Source of the DNA: Komagataeibacter rhaeticus
Lineage (GTDB): Bacteria > Pseudomonadota > Alphaproteobacteria > Acetobacterales > Acetobacteraceae
DNA length: 64,000 nt
Reading direction: 5' to 3'
Assembly (NCBI RefSeq): GCF_003207855.1
Contig: NZ_NKTZ01000001.1
Span: forward strand, 310,001 to 374,000
Below, piece after piece: positions 27,140-35,976 of this stretch (position 1 is the stretch's first letter; each line of letters starts with the position of its first letter). A program made the translations under genes and the position numbers. A model generated the notes under the pieces. The model was not told the origin of the DNA and did not search any database. It saw only the letters and a program-made list of their open reading frames with translations.

Positions 27140-28296
27140 CCACATTCCGCTGGCGGCCCGAAGCCCGCACTGGCCATGCCCGCGCAGGCTGGCTGGATAC
27201 CGCGCATGGCAGCGTGCCCACCCCCACCTTCATGCCCGTGGGCACGGTGGGCACCGTCAAGGCCATGACCATGGACAACGTGCGCGCCACGGGGGCGGGC
27301 ATCGTGCTGGGCAATACCTATCACCTCATGCTCCGCCCCGGTGCCGAACGGGTGCGCCAACTGGGGGGGCTGCACCGCTTCATGGACTGGCCCGGCCCGA
27401 TCCTGACCGATTCGGGCGGGTTCCAGGTCATGTCGCTCGGCCCGCTGCGCAAGCTGGACCAGGACGGGGTGACCTTCCGCTCCCATATCGATGGCTCGAA
27501 GCATCGACTCACACCCGAACGCTCGACCGATATCCAGCATGCGCTCGATGCCACCATCAGCATGTGCTTTGACGAATGCCCGGCCCTGCCCGCGGCACCC
27601 GATGTGATTGCAAGATCCATGCGCATGTCCATGCGCTGGGCGGAGCGGTGCCGCACGGCATTTGTCCAGCGCCCCGGTTATGCGCAGTACGGCATCATCC
27701 AGGGCGGCACCGAGCCGGAACTGCGCGCCGAAAGTGTCAGGGCGCTGACCGGCATCGGGTTTGAGGGCTATGCCATTGGTGGCCTTGCGGTCGGAGAGGG
27801 GCAGGAACTGATGTTCGCCACCCTTGATTCCACCGTGCCGCTGATCCCCGATGCCAGCCCGCGCTACCTGATGGGGGTGGGCACGCCCGATGACCTGCTG
27901 GGCGCGGTGGAACGCGGCGTGGACATGTTCGACTGCGTCATGCCCACGCGCGCGGGGCGCACGGCGCGCGCCTATACCGAGCGCGGCACGCTCAACCTGC
28001 GCAATGCGCGCCATGCCACCGATTCCCGGCCCATTTCGCCGCATTGCGACTGCCTGGCCTGTTCGCGCCACAGCCGCGCCTACCTGCACCACCTGTTCCG
28101 CGCCAATGAAATCCTCGGCCCGATGCTGCTGACATGGCATAACCTAGCCTATTACCAGCGCCTGATGCGCGGGATGCGGGCGGCGATTGTCGATGGTGCG
28201 TTCGCCGCCCATGCCGACCACCTGCGCGCGCAGTGGGCGATGGATGACTGGAGCGGTGATGAAATGCCCTATCCCGACTTCCCCCCGGTGCCCTGA
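27136..28296 (+). CDS. tgt: tRNA-guanine transglycosylase
   Basis: Exchanges guanine-34 for preQ1 in GUN-anticodon tRNAs. Its 386 residues have the catalytic segments [13 protein letters not shown] (nucleophile-side Asp and substrate pocket), [12 protein letters not shown] and GGLAVGEG, and [16 protein letters not shown] with the nucleophilic Asp. The zinc site is [16 protein letters not shown]. The start overlaps queA and the stop overlaps the queG start (TGATG), so queA-tgt-queG is a tightly coupled operon. The window also holds a tRNA-Asp(GTC), a substrate of this pathway. Confidence 0.98.
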   Translation: MTTFRWRPEARTGHARAGWLDTAHGSVPTPTFMPVGTVGTVKAMTMDNVRATGAGIVLGNTYHLMLRPGAERVRQLGGLHRFMDWPGPILTDSGGFQVMSLGPLRKLDQDGVTFRSHIDGSKHRLTPERSTDIQHALDATISMCFDECPALPAAPDVIARSMRMSMRWAERCRTAFVQRPGYAQYGIIQGGTEPELRAESVRALTGIGFEGYAIGGLAVGEGQELMFATLDSTVPLIPDASPRYLMGVGTPDDLLGAVERGVDMFDCVMPTRAGRTARAYTERGTLNLRNARHATDSRPISPHCDCLACSRHSRAYLHHLFRANEILGPMLLTWHNLAYYQRLMRGMRAAIVDGAFAAHADHLRAQWAMDDWSGDEMPYPDFPPVP

Positions 28297-29369
28297 TGGC
28301 CCGCGCCGCCTGCGCGCATGATCCGGCGGCCCTTGCCGCGCGCATTGCCGATCATGCGCGCAGGCTGGGCTTTGATGCGGTGGGATTCACCCCCGCCCGG
28401 CTGGATGACGGCACGCGCGCCCGCCTTGCGGCGTTTGTGGAAAACGGTTTTGCCGGCAGCATGGGCTGGATGGCGCAGCGCATGGAACAGCGCGGCGACC
28501 CGCGCGGCCTGTGGCCCGAGGTGCGCAGCGTGATCGCCCTCGGGGTCAGCTACACGCCCGATGGCGACCCGCTGGCCACCACCCGTGTGCCCGATGCGGG
28601 CAACATTTCCGTCTATGCCCGCAACCGTGACTATCATGATGTGGTCAAGGGCATGCTCAAGCATCTGGCGCAGTTCGTGGTCAATGAAGGGCGCAGGCAG
28701 GGGAGCGACACGGAAGTGAAGGTGTTTGTCGATACCGCCCCGGTCATGGAAAAACCGCTGGCGCGGGATGCGGGCCTGGGATGGCAGGGCAAGCATACCT
28801 CCCTTGTCTCGCGCCAGCATGGAAGCTGGCTGTTTTTAGGGGAGGTGTATACCACGCTGGACCTGCCGCAATCCGCCCCCTCGGGCGGGGGATGCGGCAC
28901 CTGCACGCGCTGCCTCGTGGCCTGCCCGACCGATGCCTTTCCCGCCCCCGGCGTGATGGATGCGCGGCGCTGCCTGTCCTACCTGACCATCGAGAACCGG
29001 GGGCCGATTCCCCATGCGCTGCGCCCCGCCATGGGCAACCGCATCTATGGCTGTGATGACTGCCTGGCCGCCTGCCCGTGGAACCGTTTTGCACAGGCGA
29101 CCCGCCATATGAAACTGGCCGCGCGTGACGACCTGCGGGCCCCCGCGCTGCGTGAACTGGCCGCACTGGATGATGGCGGATTCCGCCGCCGGTTTTCCGG
29201 CTCGCCCATCAAGAGGATCGGGCGGGAGCGTTTCGTGCGCAACGTGGCGGTGGCCATTGGCAATAGCGGGCAGCCTGCACTCCGTCCCGCAGCCATGGCC
29301 CTGTGCTCGGACCCCGACCCCGTGGTGGCGGAGGCGGCGCGGTGGGCGGTGGCGCGCCTGCCCCGATGA
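28296..29369 (+). CDS. queG: Epoxyqueuosine reductase
   Basis: Cobalamin-dependent enzyme that reduces epoxyqueuosine to queuosine, the last step of the pathway. Its 357 residues carry the DUF1730 N-terminal domain, two 4Fe-4S cysteine sets ([15 protein letters not shown] and [11 protein letters not shown]) and a C-terminal HEAT-like helix pair ([12 protein letters not shown], then [17 protein letters not shown]). The start overlaps tgt by one base. With metH it is a second cobalamin user in the window. Confidence 0.97.
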   Translation: MARAACAHDPAALAARIADHARRLGFDAVGFTPARLDDGTRARLAAFVENGFAGSMGWMAQRMEQRGDPRGLWPEVRSVIALGVSYTPDGDPLATTRVPDAGNISVYARNRDYHDVVKGMLKHLAQFVVNEGRRQGSDTEVKVFVDTAPVMEKPLARDAGLGWQGKHTSLVSRQHGSWLFLGEVYTTLDLPQSAPSGGGCGTCTRCLVACPTDAFPAPGVMDARRCLSYLTIENRGPIPHALRPAMGNRIYGCDDCLAACPWNRFAQATRHMKLAARDDLRAPALRELAALDDGGFRRRFSGSPIKRIGRERFVRNVAVAIGNSGQPALRPAAMALCSDPDPVVAEAARWAVARLPR

Positions 29370-29665
29370 GTGGCACTACCCCCCTGCCGCTGCCCACCCA
29401 GCGCGGCGCGCGGCTGTTGCGCAAGCGCAGCCTGAACCTGTCGGGTCACCGCACCAGCGTGGCGCTGGAGCCGGAGTTCTGGCATGCCCTGCGCCTGATT
29501 GCGCAAAGGCGTGGCCTGACACTGGCGGGGCTTGTGGGGCAGGTGGACGGGACGCGCCCGCCCGACCGCCCGCTGGCATCCGCACTGCGGGTGGAGGCAT
29601 TGCGCGAATGGATGCCTGCCCTGCCGGAAATGGCAGGTAGCGACAGGGAAGACTGGTTGGGTTGA
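29366..29665 (+). CDS. Ribbon-helix-helix domain protein
   Basis: A 99-residue protein with a basic N-terminus, then [19 protein letters not shown] (beta strand) and [18 protein letters not shown] (helices), the pattern of the RHH_4 type found widely in alphaproteobacteria. RHH proteins usually bind DNA as dimers. ATG 29366 overlaps the queG stop as ATGA, so it is the fourth gene of the queuosine operon. The target is unknown; autoregulation of the operon is a possibility. Confidence 0.82.
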   Translation: MSGTTPLPLPTQRGARLLRKRSLNLSGHRTSVALEPEFWHALRLIAQRRGLTLAGLVGQVDGTRPPDRPLASALRVEALREWMPALPEMAGSDREDWLG

Positions 29666-29691
29666 CCGTCCATCCGTGCTAGCAGTGGGGC

Positions 29692-30507
29692 ATGGCAATC
29701 TGGGGCAAAATCTTTGGTGGCGTTGCGGGGTTCGCGGTCGGCGGCCCCATGGGCGCCGTTGTGGGCACGGCGCTGGGGCATGCGGCGGATAACGGGTCCC
29801 TGCTGGAAACCCCGGTAGGTGGCTGGACCGACCGCTGGGGCCCCCGGCTCAATGCCGATCCCAACGGGGCGGCCACCTTCATGGCGGCCAAGATGGCGGC
29901 GGTCATGGGCAAGCGTGACCAGATGTATGGCCTTGTCATCATCATCCTTTCGGCCAAGATGGCGAAATGCGATGGCGCGGTGAACCGGGCCGAGATCGAT
30001 GCCTTCAAGCGCCGCTTCAACCTGCCGCCCGAGAACATGAAGGAAGTCGGCCGCCTGTTCGACAGCGCGCGCCAGCGGACGGATGATTACAGGCAGTTCG
30101 CCACCGAACTGGGCCGTGCCTTCGCCAACAGGACCGGCATGCTGGAGGAGGCATTGGCCGCCCTGTTCGTGATCGCGCGCGCGGATGGTGAGATCAATGC
30201 GCGGGAGGAAGCCTTCCTGCGCGGCGTGCACAGGGCCTTCAACCTCAGCCCCGGTGCGTGGGACCGCGCGCGTGATGGGGGGGCCCGCCCCGGCGTGAGC
30301 GAGGTGGACGCCTACGCCGTGCTGGGTGTGGCGCGGGATACCAGTGATGAGGAAGTGCGCATGGTCTGGCGCCGCCTTGTGCGTGAACACCACCCCGATG
30401 TGCTGAGCGCGCGCGGGGCCACACCCGCCCAGCAGGCGCAGGGGGCGGCCCGCATTGCCCGGATCAATGCGGCATGGGACCGCATCAAGCGCGACCGCAG
30501 GCTGTAG
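29692..30507 (+). CDS. DjlA-like TerB/J-domain protein
   Basis: A co-chaperone-type protein of 271 residues. The N-terminus (about 8-33) is Gly-rich and hydrophobic (GGVAGFAVGGPMGAVVGTAL) and may insert in or pack on a membrane. A TerB-like helical domain with two acidic loops (KCDGAVNRAEID, RADGEINAREEAF) spans about 80-190. The C-terminal J domain starts at DAYAVLGVARD and has the essential HPD motif in REHHPDVL. The architecture fits DjlA, which stimulates DnaK ATPase. It follows the RHH gene by 26 bp and ends at repeat copy C. Confidence 0.88.
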   Translation: MAIWGKIFGGVAGFAVGGPMGAVVGTALGHAADNGSLLETPVGGWTDRWGPRLNADPNGAATFMAAKMAAVMGKRDQMYGLVIIILSAKMAKCDGAVNRAEIDAFKRRFNLPPENMKEVGRLFDSARQRTDDYRQFATELGRAFANRTGMLEEALAALFVIARADGEINAREEAFLRGVHRAFNLSPGAWDRARDGGARPGVSEVDAYAVLGVARDTSDEEVRMVWRRLVREHHPDVLSARGATPAQQAQGAARIARINAAWDRIKRDRRL

Positions 30508-30516
30508 CTTCTTAAA

Positions 30517-30606
30517 ACATCAGAAAGTTTTTGGTGAAGCTTTTTCCAAAAAGCTTCAAAGGACGCCGCCTTCTTGAAAAAAGGCGGCACCCGAAAAACT
30601 TCTGTT
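30517..30606 (+). repeat. Dispersed two-hairpin intergenic repeat, copy C
   Basis: Hairpin 1 is GAAGCTTTTTCCAAAAAGCTTC-like and hairpin 2 GCCGCCTTCTTG...AAAAAAGGCGGC, with flanks GAAAGTTTTTGGT and CACCCGAAAAACTTC. It is nearly identical to copy B. It sits between the convergent djlA-like and mrp genes and just touches the mrp stop. Confidence 0.85.
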
Positions 30607-31762
30607 ATTTTTCATTCGTGGTTTTTGGCTTCTTGTCCAGCAGCCTGCGCAGCGCGCCCGCCACCGTGTGGGCCAGCGCGCGGTAGGCCTGGCCTGCCGC
30701 ACTGTCGGGTGCTGCAATGACAATGGGCGCGCCCGCGTCGGCGCTGGCGCGGATATCGGCCAGCAGCGGGACCTCACCCAGGAAGGGCACGCCCATCTTT
30801 TCCGCTTCCGCCCGTGCGCCGCCATGGCCGAACAGTTCGGTGCGGTGGTTGCAGTTGGGGCAGCAGAAATAGGACATGTTCTCCACCATGCCCAGCACCG
30901 GCACGTTCATCTTCTCGAACATGGCAATGCCGCGCCGGGCATCCAGCAGGGCAATGTCCTGCGGGGTGGAAACGATCACGGCACCCGCCAGCGCGGTCTT
31001 CTGCGCCAGGGTAAGCTGCGCGTCGCCCGTGCCGGGGGGCATGTCCACCACCAGCACGTCCAGCGCACCCCAGTCCACATCCCCCAGCAGCTGGTTGATC
31101 GCCCCCATGACCATGGGCCCGCGCCAGATCATGGCCTTGCCCTCATCCACCAGCATGCCGATCGACATGGCGCTGATGCCCCATTTATGGGGCGGGATCA
31201 GGCGGCTGTCGCGCACTTCGGGCTGCGCGTTCATGCCCATCATGCGCGGCAGGGAGGGGCCATGCACGTCCGCATCCATAAGCCCGACCTTCAGCCCTTC
31301 CAGCCCCAGCCCCACGGCCAGGTTCACGGCGGTGGTGGACTTGCCCACCCCCCCCTTGCCCGAGGCCACGGCAATGACCACCCCCACACCGGGGGGCAGC
31401 GGGCCGGTGGCGGGCTTTGGTGCGCCCCCCCCAAGATTGAGCGGGCGATGCCCCCCGCCGGCGGGCGCGGGCGCCGTGGGCGCAGGCGCGGGCGAAGGGG
31501 TGGCGCGGTGCGCGGTCAGGATCACGCTGGCACCGGTGCAGCCGGGAACCGCATGGACAAGGCCCCGTTCCAGTTCAGGCAGGAGCGGCTGCAGGGCGGG
31601 CGCATGGCCGCGTTCGGTTGCAATGGCAACATGCAGCACGCCATCGCGCAGCATGAAGGCATCCAGCCTGCCCAGATCAGCCACGCTGGCGGTGCCGTCG
31701 GTTGTACGGACGTGCCGCAGCACGTTTTCTATGGTTGTCCGGTCGGGACTGGTCATGGGCAT
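30605..31762 (-). CDS. mrp: Mrp/NBP35-family Fe-S cluster carrier ATPase
   Basis: ApbC-type P-loop ATPase that carries and transfers 4Fe-4S clusters. An N-terminal MIP18-like domain (about 1-85) is followed by an Ala/Pro linker. The ATPase domain begins VIAVASGKGGVGKSTTAVNL (deviant Walker A) and has DADVHGPSLPRMMG and the DMPPGTGDAQLTLAQ segment. The cluster-binding CxxC is in YFCCPNCNH. ATG 31762 or 31756 (MPMTSPDRT) is used; an in-frame extension to 31855 looks untranslated. It could serve the many Fe-S enzymes nearby (fumA, queG). Confidence 0.95.
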   Translation of the reverse strand: MPMTSPDRTTIENVLRHVRTTDGTASVADLGRLDAFMLRDGVLHVAIATERGHAPALQPLLPELERGLVHAVPGCTGASVILTAHRATPSPAPAPTAPAPAGGGHRPLNLGGGAPKPATGPLPPGVGVVIAVASGKGGVGKSTTAVNLAVGLGLEGLKVGLMDADVHGPSLPRMMGMNAQPEVRDSRLIPPHKWGISAMSIGMLVDEGKAMIWRGPMVMGAINQLLGDVDWGALDVLVVDMPPGTGDAQLTLAQKTALAGAVIVSTPQDIALLDARRGIAMFEKMNVPVLGMVENMSYFCCPNCNHRTELFGHGGARAEAEKMGVPFLGEVPLLADIRASADAGAPIVIAAPDSAAGQAYRALAHTVAGALRRLLDKKPKTTNEK

Positions 31763-32002
31763 GCACTTCTCTGTTTCTCGCACCCGTGCGGGTATAGAAG
31801 GCGCGGGGCATGGTGGTCGAGTCATGAAACGGCCGGGCGGCATGTCCGGCGGCATGGCATTGCGCGCGGGCCGTCATGCCACGCATGCGGGGCATCCCTG
31901 CCCGGCGGGAATGGCCCCCGGACGGGTTTGCTGCTTTACGCTGGGCCGGTAGCCATGCGGGTTCCGGCGTGTGGCGGCATTGTTCAGGCTGACAGGACCA
32001 TC

Positions 32003-33163
32003 ATGGGCATTTCCACTTCGCCAGCGGGGGCACCCCATCGGCGCGACCACAGAATCGATGCCCTGCGGGGCGTGGCGCTGCTCATGATGTGCATCGACCA
32101 TATCCCGCAGGATGTGCTCAACCGCTTCACCATGCGCAACATAGGCTTTGCCGATGCGGCGGAGGTGTTCGTGCTGCTGGCGGGCTATGCCTCGTGGCTG
32201 GCCTATGGGCGGGCCTTTGGCAAGAAGCCGGTGGGTACCGTACTGGGGCGTATCGGGCGGCGGTGCTGGCAGCTTTATGTGTACCAGATGGTGATGGTGG
32301 TGGTGTGCATTTCCACCATCCGCATCTGGCGGCATTTCTGGCCGGTGCCGGTTGATTTCCTTGAACCCGAACTGGCGCATGGGCTGGATGCGGCGTGGCG
32401 GGTGCTCTCGCTTCAGGCGCTGCCGGGCAACCTGAACATCCTGCCGCTCTATATCGTGCTGCTGCTGGGATTCGGGCCGCTGTTCGCGTTGCTGCGTGGC
32501 CTGGGCACGCCTGTGGTGCTGGGGCTGAGTGCCGCCGTGTGGCTTGTGGTCAATTTTGACCCGCGCCTGAACTTTCCCAACTGGCTGGACCCCGATGGCT
32601 GGTATTTCGACCCGCTGGCCTGGCAGTTCCTGTTTGTGCTGGGTGTGTGCGCCGCACGCGTGGCGGGCCAGCATGCGGGCAGCCTGCCGCGCGTGGCGGG
32701 GCTGGCATGGGTGTGCGGGGGCTATCTGGCATTTTCCGCCGTGCAGTCCTTTCCATGGACGGACTGGGGGCTGGCGGACCTGCGCCTGCTGGCCATGACC
32801 GTGCCGGACAAGATGATCCTCTCGCCATGGCGGCTGCTGGATGTGCTGGCGCTGTTCTACCTTGTCCAGTCATCGGGCCGGGCGGCGGCGCTGGCGGCAA
32901 CGCGGGGCGGGCAGCTCATGGCGCTGTTCGGGCGGCATTCACTGGAAATCTTTACCGCCGGCACCCTGATCGACCTGTACGCGCGCCTGGCGCTGACCAG
33001 TTTCGGCACCGGCTGGGCCATGCAGGTGGCGGTCAATGTGGTGGGGTTTGCCGTGCTGCTGGCTGTCGCGCGCAATCGCGAACGCGCGCGGGTGGCCGCC
33101 CGCCAGCCGCGTCCCGCCCATGGTGGCGGGGTGCCGCCGGGCGTGCCGCTGTGCCGGAACTGA
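32003..33163 (+). CDS. OpgC-domain integral membrane protein
   Basis: Multi-span inner-membrane protein of 386 residues resembling OpgC, which succinylates osmoregulated periplasmic glucans. The start MGISTSPAGAPHRRDHRIDALRG has the RIDALRGVALLMMCIDHI first segment typical of the family and of related acyltransferases. About ten hydrophobic segments follow, with FVLLAGYASWLAYGR and FGRHSLEIFTAGTLIDL near the end. ATG 32003 has AGGACC upstream. The opgD and opgH homologues lie 5.4 kb downstream, supporting a role in glucan substitution; the substituent is not known. Confidence 0.85.
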   Translation: MGISTSPAGAPHRRDHRIDALRGVALLMMCIDHIPQDVLNRFTMRNIGFADAAEVFVLLAGYASWLAYGRAFGKKPVGTVLGRIGRRCWQLYVYQMVMVVVCISTIRIWRHFWPVPVDFLEPELAHGLDAAWRVLSLQALPGNLNILPLYIVLLLGFGPLFALLRGLGTPVVLGLSAAVWLVVNFDPRLNFPNWLDPDGWYFDPLAWQFLFVLGVCAARVAGQHAGSLPRVAGLAWVCGGYLAFSAVQSFPWTDWGLADLRLLAMTVPDKMILSPWRLLDVLALFYLVQSSGRAAALAATRGGQLMALFGRHSLEIFTAGTLIDLYARLALTSFGTGWAMQVAVNVVGFAVLLAVARNRERARVAARQPRPAHGGGVPPGVPLCRN

Positions 33164-33232
33164 TGCCGTGGTTTCCGCGCGCGTAAAGGGCGTGATATAG
33201 GTGCTCCGTCCCGATCCCGTTCAGCAGGATGT

Positions 33233-34813
33233 ATGAGCCCCATGTCCCTTCGTGCCGCTGCCTTTTCCCGCTCCTGCCTTGCCGTAGGGCTGGCCACGGT
33301 CCTGGGGGGGCACGCCGCGCGGGCGGCTGATCCAGCGCCCGCCCCGGCACCTGCACCCGCTTCGGCCACGCCCCTGCACCTGCCCGGTGAGGGACGCAAC
33401 ATGCCCGACAGCTTTGCCGACCTTGCCGCCCGGCTGCTGCCCGCCGTGGTCAATGTCTCCACCACCGAGATGGTCCGCCCCGGCGAGGACGACGGCGATG
33501 ACGGCGATGACGGCGACAGCACGCCCCAGGTCCCCAATTTCCCCGAAGGCTCGCCCTTCGAGAAATTCTTCCACGACTTCATGAACCGTCAGGACAGCCC
33601 CAACGCCCCCCCGCGCAAGATGCAGGCGCTGGGCTCGGGCTTCATCATCGACCCCTCGGGCGTGATCGTGACCAACAACCACGTCGTCCGCCATGCCGAC
33701 CAGATCACCATTACGCTTCAGGACAATACCGTGCTCAAGGCGCGCCTGCTGGGTCATGATGACCGCACCGACCTGGCCGTGCTGAAGGTGGACAGTGCCA
33801 GGCCGCTGCCCGCCGTGCCCTTTGGTGACAGCGACAATGCCCGCGTGGGTGACTGGGTGCTGGCGATCGGCAACCCGTTTGGCCTGTCGGGGACGGTTAC
33901 GGCGGGTATCGTCTCCTCACGCGGGCGCAATATCGAGCAGGGGCCGTATGATGACTTCATCCAGACCGATGCCCCCATCAACAAGGGCAATTCCGGCGGC
34001 CCGCTGTTCAACCTGCATGGGGAGGTGATCGGCATCAACACCGCCATCTTCTCGCCCTCGGGCGGGTCGATCGGCATCGGGTTTTCCATCCCCTCGGCCG
34101 AAGCGCAGGGCATCATCGCCCAGCTGCGCCAGCATGGTCGGGTCACGCGCGGGTGGATTGGCGTGCGCATTCAGGACGTGACACAGGAAATTGCCGACGG
34201 CCTTGGCCTGAAAAGCGCCCATGGCGCGCTGATCGCGGGCGTCGAGCCCAAGGGCCCGGCGGCCAACGCCCACCTTCAGACAGGCGACGTGATCCAGAGC
34301 CTGAACGGCAAGGACATTGATGGCCGTGCCCTGCCGCGCCTTGTGGCGGAACTTGCGGGCGGCAGTGTTGCGCATCTGGGCATCTGGCGCAGGGGCCAGC
34401 AGATGAACGTCAACATCACCATCGGCGCCCTGCCCGAGGAAAAGACCGACAGGGCCGACAGCGCCCATCCGGCCGCCAGGAATTCGGCCCTGGGCAGCAT
34501 GGCTGTTGAGGGCATGGGCTTTACGGTGGGCGAGATTGATGACATCGCGCGCCAGAAATACAACATGGCCGACGGGCAGAAGGGCGTGCTGGTCACGGGC
34601 GTGACCGACGACAGCCCGGCCGCCGAGCGCGGCCTGCGCCCCGGCGATGTGGTGACCGAGGTGCAGCAGTCGGCGGTGAACACGCCCGCCGACCTGCGCC
34701 GCCAGCTGGATGCCGCGCGCAGCCAGCACCGCAAGACCGTGCTGTTCCTGGTACAGAATGCCGATGGCCTGCGCTGGGTGCCCTTTCCCCTGCCGGAAGG
34801 GGGCGGGCACTGA
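33233..34813 (+). CDS. degP: DegP/HtrA-type periplasmic serine protease
   Basis: Periplasmic protease/chaperone for misfolded envelope proteins. Signal peptide about 1-31 (ends HAARA). The trypsin-like domain has the triad His150 (TNNHVV), Asp180 (RTDLAVLK) and Ser254 (GNSGGPL). Two PDZ domains follow, around 300-395 and 420-515. An acidic loop with repeated DDGDDGD (about 82-94) sits in the LA-loop region. At 526 residues it is typical of alphaproteobacterial Do proteases. A FUSC-family gene starts five bases after its stop, suggesting one transcript. Confidence 0.96.
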   Translation: MSPMSLRAAAFSRSCLAVGLATVLGGHAARAADPAPAPAPAPASATPLHLPGEGRNMPDSFADLAARLLPAVVNVSTTEMVRPGEDDGDDGDDGDSTPQVPNFPEGSPFEKFFHDFMNRQDSPNAPPRKMQALGSGFIIDPSGVIVTNNHVVRHADQITITLQDNTVLKARLLGHDDRTDLAVLKVDSARPLPAVPFGDSDNARVGDWVLAIGNPFGLSGTVTAGIVSSRGRNIEQGPYDDFIQTDAPINKGNSGGPLFNLHGEVIGINTAIFSPSGGSIGIGFSIPSAEAQGIIAQLRQHGRVTRGWIGVRIQDVTQEIADGLGLKSAHGALIAGVEPKGPAANAHLQTGDVIQSLNGKDIDGRALPRLVAELAGGSVAHLGIWRRGQQMNVNITIGALPEEKTDRADSAHPAARNSALGSMAVEGMGFTVGEIDDIARQKYNMADGQKGVLVTGVTDDSPAAERGLRPGDVVTEVQQSAVNTPADLRRQLDAARSQHRKTVLFLVQNADGLRWVPFPLPEGGGH

Positions 34814-34818
34814 GCCGC

Positions 34819-35934
34819 ATGCATGAACGGCTGAAGAATCTTCTGCTGTCCATTACCCGGCGCGGTACGTGGCGGCAGGTCGTGCGGATGAATGTCTCGC
34901 TCATCCTGTCTGGCATTGTCGCTACCATCATCCATCTGGATGAGCCGGTCTGGGCGCTGATCACCTCGGTCATCGTCATAACCCAGACCCGGCTGACCCA
35001 GACGCTCTCCACCGGGCGGGAGCAGATCGTGGGCACGCTGGTCGGGGCTATGGCGGGCATGTCCGCCATCGCACTGGAACAGTGGTGTGCGCTTTCGGTC
35101 GGCATGGTGTTCTGGGTCATGCTGATGCCACTGGCGGTGCTGGTGGCGCTGCGGCCCAAGATGCGGGTGGCCATTGTCACGTTGATGGTCGTGCTGCTGT
35201 TTCCCGCCACGGGGGAGCCGTTTTCGCGCCCGCTGCAGCGCATCGCCTCGATCATGACCGGGGTGGTGGTGTCGTTCGCGGTCTCCTTTTTCGTCCTGCG
35301 TAACGAGGCGCGGCGCGAAGTGCTGGGCAATGCCGCAAGCCTGCTGCGCCGCCTGGCCGATCTGCTTACCGGGGCGCTGCACCAGCATCCCGACAATGAT
35401 GCGCTGGCCACGGTGGACGGGATGTGCCGCTCCCTGCTGCAGGACATCAATGACGGCGTGCAGGAGGCGGAGGTCGAACACCCGGCATCGCTTGCGCGGC
35501 ATGATCCGCTGGTGGCGCGCCTGCCGGGGCTGCTGCGCCGGATCCGTTCGGACGCCATCTTCATCTCCCGTGCCGCGGTGGAGGGAGAGACCGCCCGCAC
35601 GGGCGACATTCTGGCCCATGAGCGCGACATGCTGGGCACGGTGCTGGGACAGATGGCCGCGCGCTGCGACCAGCTTGCCGCCACCCGGCGCGGCCGGACC
35701 CTGCCCGACGGGGGGTTGTGCGATATTCTGGACCATCTGCAGCCGCCGGGGGAACACTGGACCCCTGTCATGCGTTTCGCCATTGGCCTGCTGCATGCGG
35801 ACATGCGGCTTGCGGTGCGCAATATCTGGTCGGACGGCCATACGGATGATGGTCCGTTTCCGCTCCCGGCGCATCCGGTTCTGGCCGAGGCAGACCTGGC
35901 CCCCGCCAATCCGGGCGGCGGTGCAAGGCGATAG
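34819..35934 (+). CDS. FUSC-family inner-membrane protein
   Basis: A 371-residue protein with an N-terminal block of about six membrane helices (about 20-165, including WALITSVIVITQTRLTQTLST and GTLVGAMAGM) typical of the fusaric-acid-resistance/aromatic-acid exporter family, then a soluble helical C-terminal half ending in a Pro-rich tail. Relatives export aromatic acids or other stress compounds, but this half-size form may act in envelope stress instead. It starts five bases after degP, so the two are probably co-expressed. Confidence 0.82.
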   Translation: MHERLKNLLLSITRRGTWRQVVRMNVSLILSGIVATIIHLDEPVWALITSVIVITQTRLTQTLSTGREQIVGTLVGAMAGMSAIALEQWCALSVGMVFWVMLMPLAVLVALRPKMRVAIVTLMVVLLFPATGEPFSRPLQRIASIMTGVVVSFAVSFFVLRNEARREVLGNAASLLRRLADLLTGALHQHPDNDALATVDGMCRSLLQDINDGVQEAEVEHPASLARHDPLVARLPGLLRRIRSDAIFISRAAVEGETARTGDILAHERDMLGTVLGQMAARCDQLAATRRGRTLPDGGLCDILDHLQPPGEHWTPVMRFAIGLLHADMRLAVRNIWSDGHTDDGPFPLPAHPVLAEADLAPANPGGGARR

Positions 35935-35976
35935 GGCAGGGGCGGCCACCACCAACAACGGAGTGCAAGAGACACC

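Noticed and set aside
30668-32002. In-frame upstream extension of the OpgC-like protein
   Set aside because: It runs antisense through the mrp gene; the family alignment begins at MGIST (32003).
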